Source: Actinomycetota bacterium (GTDB taxonomy: Bacteria > Actinomycetota > Humimicrobiia > Humimicrobiales > Humimicrobiaceae). Taken from it: a stretch of 8,638 bases of DNA. The stretch is taken from positions 2,240 to 10,877 of the forward strand of contig JAMCVO010000341.1 of the NCBI GenBank assembly GCA_023475715.1, in the 5' to 3' direction. Shown here piece after piece: positions 5,109 to 8,638 of this stretch. The notes under the pieces were generated by a model. It searched no databases and was not told where the DNA came from. It worked only from the letters and a program-made list of their open reading frames with translations. The stretch's first letter is position 1, and each line of letters opens with the position of its first letter. The position numbers and the translations under genes are program-made.

Positions 5109-6088
5109 TGCGAACCATAACTTTCAGGGATGCGGTAAAAGAAGCACTTGATGAAGAGATGGCAAGAGATAAAAATACTATTTTTATTGGTGAAGATGTC
5201 GGTTTCTATGGAAGTGTCTGGCAAATTGCAAAAGGTCTTTATGATAAGTATGGGAAAGAAAGGCTTCGGGATACGCCCATCGCAGAATCAGCAATAATTG
5301 GAACTGCACTTGGTGCAGCTGCCGCAGGTTTGAGGCCAATTGCGGAAATAATGTTTTGTGATTTTATGACCTGCGCAATGGATCAAATCGTAAATCAGAC
5401 AGCTAAAATTAGGTATATGTTTGGCGGACAGGTAAAAGTCCCTATAACAATCATTACAACTATTGGTGCAGGATTAAGTGCAGCTGCACAGCATTCTCAG
5501 AGTAATGAAGCATATTTTATGCATACGCCAGGCTTAAAAATTGTAGTTCCCTCTACACCTTATGATGCAAAAGGTTTGTTGAAAAATGCAATTCGCGATG
5601 ATAATCCGGTAATATTTTATGAACATAAATTATTCTTCAGCAGAAAAGGCGAAGTACCGCAGGAAGAATATGTTATACCCTTCGGAAAAGCGGATATTAA
5701 ACGCAGAGGGAAAGATATAACTGTGGTTGCAACACTGGAAATGGTGCATAAATCTCTGGAAGCTGCAAAAATTGTGGAGAAAGAAGGAATTGATACAGAA
5801 GTTTTAGACTTGAGAACTTTAATACCACTGGATAGAAATTCAATTTTAGAATCTATAAAGAAAACGAAACATCTGATTGTTGCAATGGAAGAAGTAAAAA
5901 CATGTGGAGTAGCTGCAGAAATTTCTTCCATTGCTTCAGAAGATGCTTTTTATGATTTAAAAACCCCTATTGTCAGAGTTTGTGCAAAAGATTTTCCCAT
6001 TCCATTTAATCCAAATTTAGAAAAATATATAATCCCACAGGTTGAAGATATTGTAAATGCAATAAAAAAGTCATTAAAACAAGGATAA
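5108..6088 (+). CDS. TPP-dependent 2-oxoacid/acetoin dehydrogenase E1 beta subunit (AcoB-like)
   Basis: The protein has 326 residues, full length for the family. The N-terminal transketolase-type pyrimidine domain (about 1-180) has TIFIGEDVG (24-32), DTPIAES with the conserved Glu60 that activates the TPP aminopyrimidine, and AAQHSQS with His129. The C-terminal transketolase domain (about 195-320) has DITVVATLEMVHKSLEAA, VLDLRTLIPLD and AMEEVKTCGVAAEIS. It pairs with the alpha subunit just upstream as an alpha2beta2 E1. The ATG at 5108 is preceded by AAAGGAG with good spacing, and it overlaps the ancestral alpha stop. The next gene begins four bases after the stop, so the two are surely co-transcribed. 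Bases 5905-5928 are the likely source of the inverted patch in the alpha gene. AcoB-like is my best guess at the subfamily; branched-chain or pyruvate-type E1 beta remains possible. Confidence 0.93.
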   Translation: MRTITFRDAVKEALDEEMARDKNTIFIGEDVGFYGSVWQIAKGLYDKYGKERLRDTPIAESAIIGTALGAAAAGLRPIAEIMFCDFMTCAMDQIVNQTAKIRYMFGGQVKVPITIITTIGAGLSAAAQHSQSNEAYFMHTPGLKIVVPSTPYDAKGLLKNAIRDDNPVIFYEHKLFFSRKGEVPQEEYVIPFGKADIKRRGKDITVVATLEMVHKSLEAAKIVEKEGIDTEVLDLRTLIPLDRNSILESIKKTKHLIVAMEEVKTCGVAAEISSIASEDAFYDLKTPIVRVCAKDFPIPFNPNLEKYIIPQVEDIVNAIKKSLKQG

Positions 6089-6092
6089 AAAA

Positions 6093-7271
6093 GTGAAAGG
6101 AATGAAGAAAAATTTTAAAATTCCATACTCAGATGTAGGTACACGATATGATCTTGATGAGGTTGACGCAATGATACAAGCTATTAAAAGCGAAACAATG
6201 ACTCAAGGGTCATTTCTTAAAGAATTTGAAGATAAATTTGCTGAATATAATAATATCAAATATGCCTTTGGAGTTAGTAGCTGTACCGGCGCCCTGGAAA
6301 TTGCTACACAAATTGCTGATATTGGACCCAATGATGAAGTAATTACAACTCCTGCTACATTTGTAGCCACTGCAATACCTGTAATCAGAAGTGGCGCGAA
6401 AGTAGTTTTTTCAGATATTGATGCAAGAACTTTTAATATGACTGCAGAGTCCATAGAAGAAAAAATCACTACCAGAACAAAAGCAATATATGTAGTTCAC
6501 CTTAATGGCTTACCGGTTGATATGGACCCAGTAATGGAATTAGCGGAAAAATATAATTTAAGCATACTTGAAGATGTAGCGCAGTCTCCTGGGGCAGAAT
6601 ATAAGGGAAGAAAAGTAGGGTCAATTGGTGATTATGGTTGTTTCAGTTTTCATTCTCATAAGAATATAACTACCTTGGGAGAAGGTGGAATGATAACCAC
6701 TAATGATGACGATACTGCAGAAAAGATATACCTGCTTAGGCATGCTGGAATGAAAAAGAACGCTATAGAATTACTGCCTTTTTATTATGATATAGTAAAA
6801 GTTGGAGATAAAATTCCTTATCATTTTTGTTTAAGCGAAGTACAGGCTGCTGCAGGAATTCAACAATTAAAAAAACTTGATGATCTAAATAAAGAAAGAA
6901 TAATGCGGGCTCATAAAATGAATGAACAATTGGACGGAGTTGATGGAATTACTGTTCCTTATGAACCAAATTATGCCACACATGTATTTTATTTATGGTG
7001 GATGTTATTTGATGGTAGTGAATTTGGAGCTACTAGGGATGATTTAATAGAAGTGCTGCAGAATAAATTTGGTATAGATGTTAGATTTTATCTGCCTATT
7101 TATAAATTTTCTATTTTTAAAGACCTAGGATATGGGAAAATTGAATGTCCTAATGCCGAGAAAGTATTTAAGCAAATGATTTTTCCACCTTTTGGTCCAA
7201 GATTATCAGATACAGACGTAGATTATATTATTAATTCCATAAAAGAGGCTGTTGAAATTTTGAAAAGATAA
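6093..7271 (+). CDS. DegT/DnrJ/EryC1-family PLP-dependent aminotransferase
   Basis: The protein has 392 residues, full length. It has a fold-type I PLP enzyme layout: IPYSDVG near the start, SSCTGALEIATQ (62-73) for phosphate binding, TPATFVATAIPVIRSGAKVVFSDID (86-110), LEDVAQSPGAEYKGRKVGSIGD (159-180) with Asp161 placed to hold the pyridine nitrogen, and FSFHSHKNITTLGEGG (184-199) with the PLP-binding Lys190. The C-terminal part has THVFYLWWMLFD and IDVRFYLPIYK. Family members usually transaminate keto-sugars, but no other nucleotide-sugar gene is nearby, and the gene lies inside an E1-lipoyl operon. A catabolic or amino-sugar substrate is therefore possible. The lysine is kept, so it is not an iron-sulfur dehydratase branch that lacks it. 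The GTG start at 6093 has AAGGA (6081-6085) seven bases upstream; the ATG at 6102 lacks room for one. Confidence 0.92.
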   Translation: MKGMKKNFKIPYSDVGTRYDLDEVDAMIQAIKSETMTQGSFLKEFEDKFAEYNNIKYAFGVSSCTGALEIATQIADIGPNDEVITTPATFVATAIPVIRSGAKVVFSDIDARTFNMTAESIEEKITTRTKAIYVVHLNGLPVDMDPVMELAEKYNLSILEDVAQSPGAEYKGRKVGSIGDYGCFSFHSHKNITTLGEGGMITTNDDDTAEKIYLLRHAGMKKNAIELLPFYYDIVKVGDKIPYHFCLSEVQAAAGIQQLKKLDDLNKERIMRAHKMNEQLDGVDGITVPYEPNYATHVFYLWWMLFDGSEFGATRDDLIEVLQNKFGIDVRFYLPIYKFSIFKDLGYGKIECPNAEKVFKQMIFPPFGPRLSDTDVDYIINSIKEAVEILKR

Positions 7272-7348
7272 GTTCCATCCTTTTTATATGGCAGAAATAA
7301 ATAGAAAAAACTACTAGCAATAAATTAGAGATAAGGGAAAAATTCAAT

Positions 7349-7579
7349 ATGGTTGAGATTAAAATGCCTAAAATGGGGCTCACAATGGAAACTGGTACTA
7401 TCGTTAAGTGGCTAAAAAAAGAGGGTGAATATATAGAAAAAGGAGAAATGTTATTAGAAATTATGACTGACAAGGTAACAATAGAGGTTGAATCATATTA
7501 TTCGGGTAATTTAATTAAAATATTAAAAAGGGAAGATGAAGAAGTACCCGTTGGAGAGATAATAGGATATATAGAATAA
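7349..7579 (+). CDS. Free-standing lipoyl-domain protein
   Basis: The protein has 76 residues, just one biotinyl/lipoyl domain. It starts VEIKMPKMGLTMETGTIVKWL like the N-terminus of an E2 acyltransferase and has the acceptor turn MTDKVTIEV, with Lys42 as the lipoylated lysine. It ends neatly after the VPVGEIIGYIE strand. No linker, E1/E3-binding domain or acyltransferase catalytic domain follows in any frame, so it is a complete single domain rather than a broken E2. It could be the acyl or aldehyde acceptor of the E1 encoded upstream. A catalytic E2 and E3 would have to be encoded elsewhere or downstream, or the group passes to another enzyme. The gene lies 77 bases after the aminotransferase gene, with AAGGG at 7333-7337 somewhat far (11 bases) from the ATG. 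Confidence 0.9.
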   Translation: MVEIKMPKMGLTMETGTIVKWLKKEGEYIEKGEMLLEIMTDKVTIEVESYYSGNLIKILKREDEEVPVGEIIGYIE

Positions 7580-7609
7580 ATCATTAAGTTATGAAATATA
7601 TTTCTTAAA

Positions 7610-7637
7610 AATTATTCAGAAGATTTGTTGAATAATT
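7610..7637. other. AT-only hairpin between the lipoyl and UroD-like genes
   Basis: AATTATTCA (7610-7618) and TGAATAATT (7629-7637) form a perfect 9-bp stem with a ten-base loop. It is weak because only two G-C pairs or fewer occur, and no T-run follows, so termination is doubtful. It may be a processing site or chance in AT-rich DNA. Confidence 0.3.
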
Positions 7638-7685
7638 ATTTAAAGAATATGTGCATTTATTATAAAAGAACAAATAAGGGAAGCT

Positions 7686-7748
7686 ATGAAGATAATTGAT
7701 AAAGTTCTAATAAAAACTGAAAAGGAGTTTGGTTATAAAAATATATGA
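7686..7748 (+). CDS. Possible 20-codon coupling or leader peptide
   Basis: A mini-ORF starts at ATG 7686, shortly after AAGGGA (about 7676-7681), and encodes MKIIDKVLIKTEKEFGYKNI. Its TGA (7746-7748) overlaps the ATG of the UroD-like gene as ATGA. The only Shine-Dalgarno-like AAGGAG near the next gene (about 7721-7727) lies inside this ORF and roughly 18 bases from the downstream ATG, which is too far for direct use. Translating the mini-ORF could thus deliver ribosomes to the methyltransferase gene. No family is recognised, and chance is possible. Confidence 0.35.
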   Translation: MKIIDKVLIKTEKEFGYKNI

Positions 7749-8638
7749 AACCAAAAGAACGTTTTGTTTCCGCTTTAAAATTAGAAAAAACAGATAGAAT
7801 TCCTGTATTTGATTTTTTAGATAGTCAGAATCTTTATGAATATTTAACTGGCATAAGGCCAGTTGATTATGATATTGAATTGGCTGTCGAGTGCAGTTTT
7901 AAATTAGGTCTTGATGCCGTATGGGCGCCTTTTGGGGGTATAGCTGCTTTTACCAGTGAGAATAATAACGAGGTATATACTGACGAATGGGGAACAACCT
8001 ATAAGAAAAGTGATTATTCATGGCCTTGTGATAGCCCAATTGCTTTTCCGGTTAAAAATAAAGAAGACTTATTAAATTTTAAAATTCCTGATCCCAATGT
8101 TCCCGATAGAATAAATGATATAAGAAAAGCAATTAGTATTGCTAAAGGGGATATTGCAGTTATCGGGGGAATATGCGGACCTCTTTCAATTGTATTTCTT
8201 GGTATGGGATATGAAAAAATTTCCATATCCTTATTCGATGACCCTCAATTAATAATGCAATTTCTTGATATAGCTACTGAGTTTTTAGTTATTGCGGTCA
8301 GAAGAATTGCCCGAGAAAATGTAGACGCCATATATGTTGGGGAAGATATGGGCTTTAATTCAGGTCCATTCTTTTCACCTTTTCATTTTAGAAAATATAT
8401 TTTCCCGTTTATTAAAAAATTGATGACTGAAATTAAAAGATTTGAAATACCTATTATTCTTCATAGCGATGGCAATCTGAATCTTATTATTGAAGACCTT
8501 GTTGACATGCATATAAATGCTTTAAATCCCATTGAATTAAAAGCAAATATGAATCTGCAGGATATCAAAAATAAATATGGTAAAAAAATATGCATATTAG
8601 GTGGGATAAATAATGATGTTTTATGCATATTTTTTTAC
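7745..8638 (+). CDS. UroD/MtaA-family protein (corrinoid-type methyltransferase-like), 3' end missing
   Basis: The frame is open for 298 codons to the window edge; family members are usually about 330-380 residues. Visible family signatures are MKPKERFVSALKLEKTDRIPV at the N-terminus, DEWGTTYKK (80-88), IGGICGPLSIVFLGMGYEK (140-158), AIYVGEDMGFNSGPFFSPFHFRKYIFP (195-221), IILHSDGN (237-244) and KKICILGGINN (280-290). True uroporphyrinogen decarboxylases have a different N-terminal pattern, and this type is usually annotated as a UroD-like methyltransferase. The H-x-C zinc ligand pair of MtaA-type enzymes reads His240-Ser-Asp242 here, so zinc binding and thiol-methyl chemistry are not assured. 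The last residues (CIFFY) do not look like the family and are coded by a fold-back of bases 8580-8596, so the last 17 bases should not be trusted. It is probably the last visible member of the LacI-controlled operon. Start choice rests on the family-like N-terminus; there is no close Shine-Dalgarno. Confidence 0.85.
   Translation, partial: MKPKERFVSALKLEKTDRIPVFDFLDSQNLYEYLTGIRPVDYDIELAVECSFKLGLDAVWAPFGGIAAFTSENNNEVYTDEWGTTYKKSDYSWPCDSPIAFPVKNKEDLLNFKIPDPNVPDRINDIRKAISIAKGDIAVIGGICGPLSIVFLGMGYEKISISLFDDPQLIMQFLDIATEFLVIAVRRIARENVDAIYVGEDMGFNSGPFFSPFHFRKYIFPFIKKLMTEIKRFEIPIILHSDGNLNLIIEDLVDMHINALNPIELKANMNLQDIKNKYGKKICILGGINNDVLCIFFY
8580..8638. repeat. 17-bp perfect inverted repeat closing the window
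   Basis: GTAAAAAAATATGCATA (8580-8596) is exactly reverse-complemented at 8622-8638, the last 17 bases of the window. The inner half is the self-complementary TATGCATA. The right arm replaces expected coding sequence of the UroD-like gene. A fold-back chimera at a contig end is the simplest reading; a real inversion is the alternative. Confidence 0.85.

Noticed and set aside
5617..5931. Minus-strand ORF beginning MEEISAATP, which shares a peptide with the E1 alpha end.
   Set aside because: It is the antisense shadow of E1 beta. The shared peptide is only a sign of the 24-bp inverted copy, not of a gene.
6203..6469. Minus-strand ORF opposite the aminotransferase gene.
   Set aside because: It is an antisense shadow of a well-conserved coding region.
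7231..7473. Minus-strand ORF across the aminotransferase end and the lipoyl gene start.
   Set aside because: It overlaps two well-supported genes and has no family features. Its hydrophobic look comes from AT-rich antisense DNA.
7580..7685. Remainder of a full E2 subunit after the lipoyl domain, lost by frameshift.
   Set aside because: No linker, E3-binding or acyltransferase sequence can be read in any forward frame, and the lipoyl domain ends at its natural boundary.
8014..8226. Minus-strand ORF of 70 codons.
   Set aside because: It lies inside the UroD-like gene on the opposite strand and has no independent support.

Overview
The window is AT-rich DNA from a low-GC bacterium. Codon use favours A/T endings (many AGA, ATA and AAA codons), starts include ATG, GTG and TTG behind good AGGAG-type Shine-Dalgarno sites, and every gene I can support lies on the + strand. 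Gene content (LacI-type regulator, AcoA/AcoB-like E1 subunits, a UroD/MtaA-type methyltransferase, DUF4214 and CHRD exported proteins) would suit an anaerobic Firmicute or Atribacterota-like lineage. That taxonomic guess is inference only.

Left part (1-1117) is accessory and decayed. It holds an AT-rich non-coding stretch with a set of related repeats at 1-19, 109-127 and 134-152. A small antitoxin-like gene follows (529-720), with a 19-bp tandem duplication on its start codon. After it comes a RelE/ParE-like toxin broken by a frameshift and stops (717-954), then a likely terminator (1055-1079).

The second part (1118-2675) encodes two exported proteins. One is a secreted DUF4214 + CHRD protein. 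The other is a lipoprotein with a Ser/Thr/Glu-rich stalk and a C-terminal cupredoxin domain that keeps all four type-1 copper ligands. A strong hairpin lies between them.

The third part (2700-8638) reads as one regulated metabolic locus. A LacI-family repressor gene has a near-consensus promoter followed by a perfect GTTAACGTTAAC palindrome. The same palindrome recurs in front of the next gene (3947-3958), with a weaker copy at 4077-4088, so the repressor probably controls itself and the operon. The operon runs E1 alpha (AcoA-like), E1 beta (AcoB-like), a DegT/DnrJ/EryC1 PLP enzyme, a free-standing 76-residue lipoyl domain, a 20-codon mini-ORF, and a UroD/MtaA-like methyltransferase cut by the window end. 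No E2 catalytic domain or E3 is visible. The likely logic is TPP-dependent cleavage of an oxo or acyloin substrate with acyl transfer to the small lipoyl protein. The roles of the aminotransferase-fold enzyme and the UroD-like protein are unknown.

Two sequence-level anomalies need attention. The E1 alpha frame ends early, at a patch carrying an exact 24-bp inverted copy of a piece of E1 beta, while its family-like C-terminus continues in the same frame past the stop. The right end of the window is a perfect 17-bp fold-back of itself. Both could be real rearrangements, but both also resemble chimeras produced during amplification or assembly.
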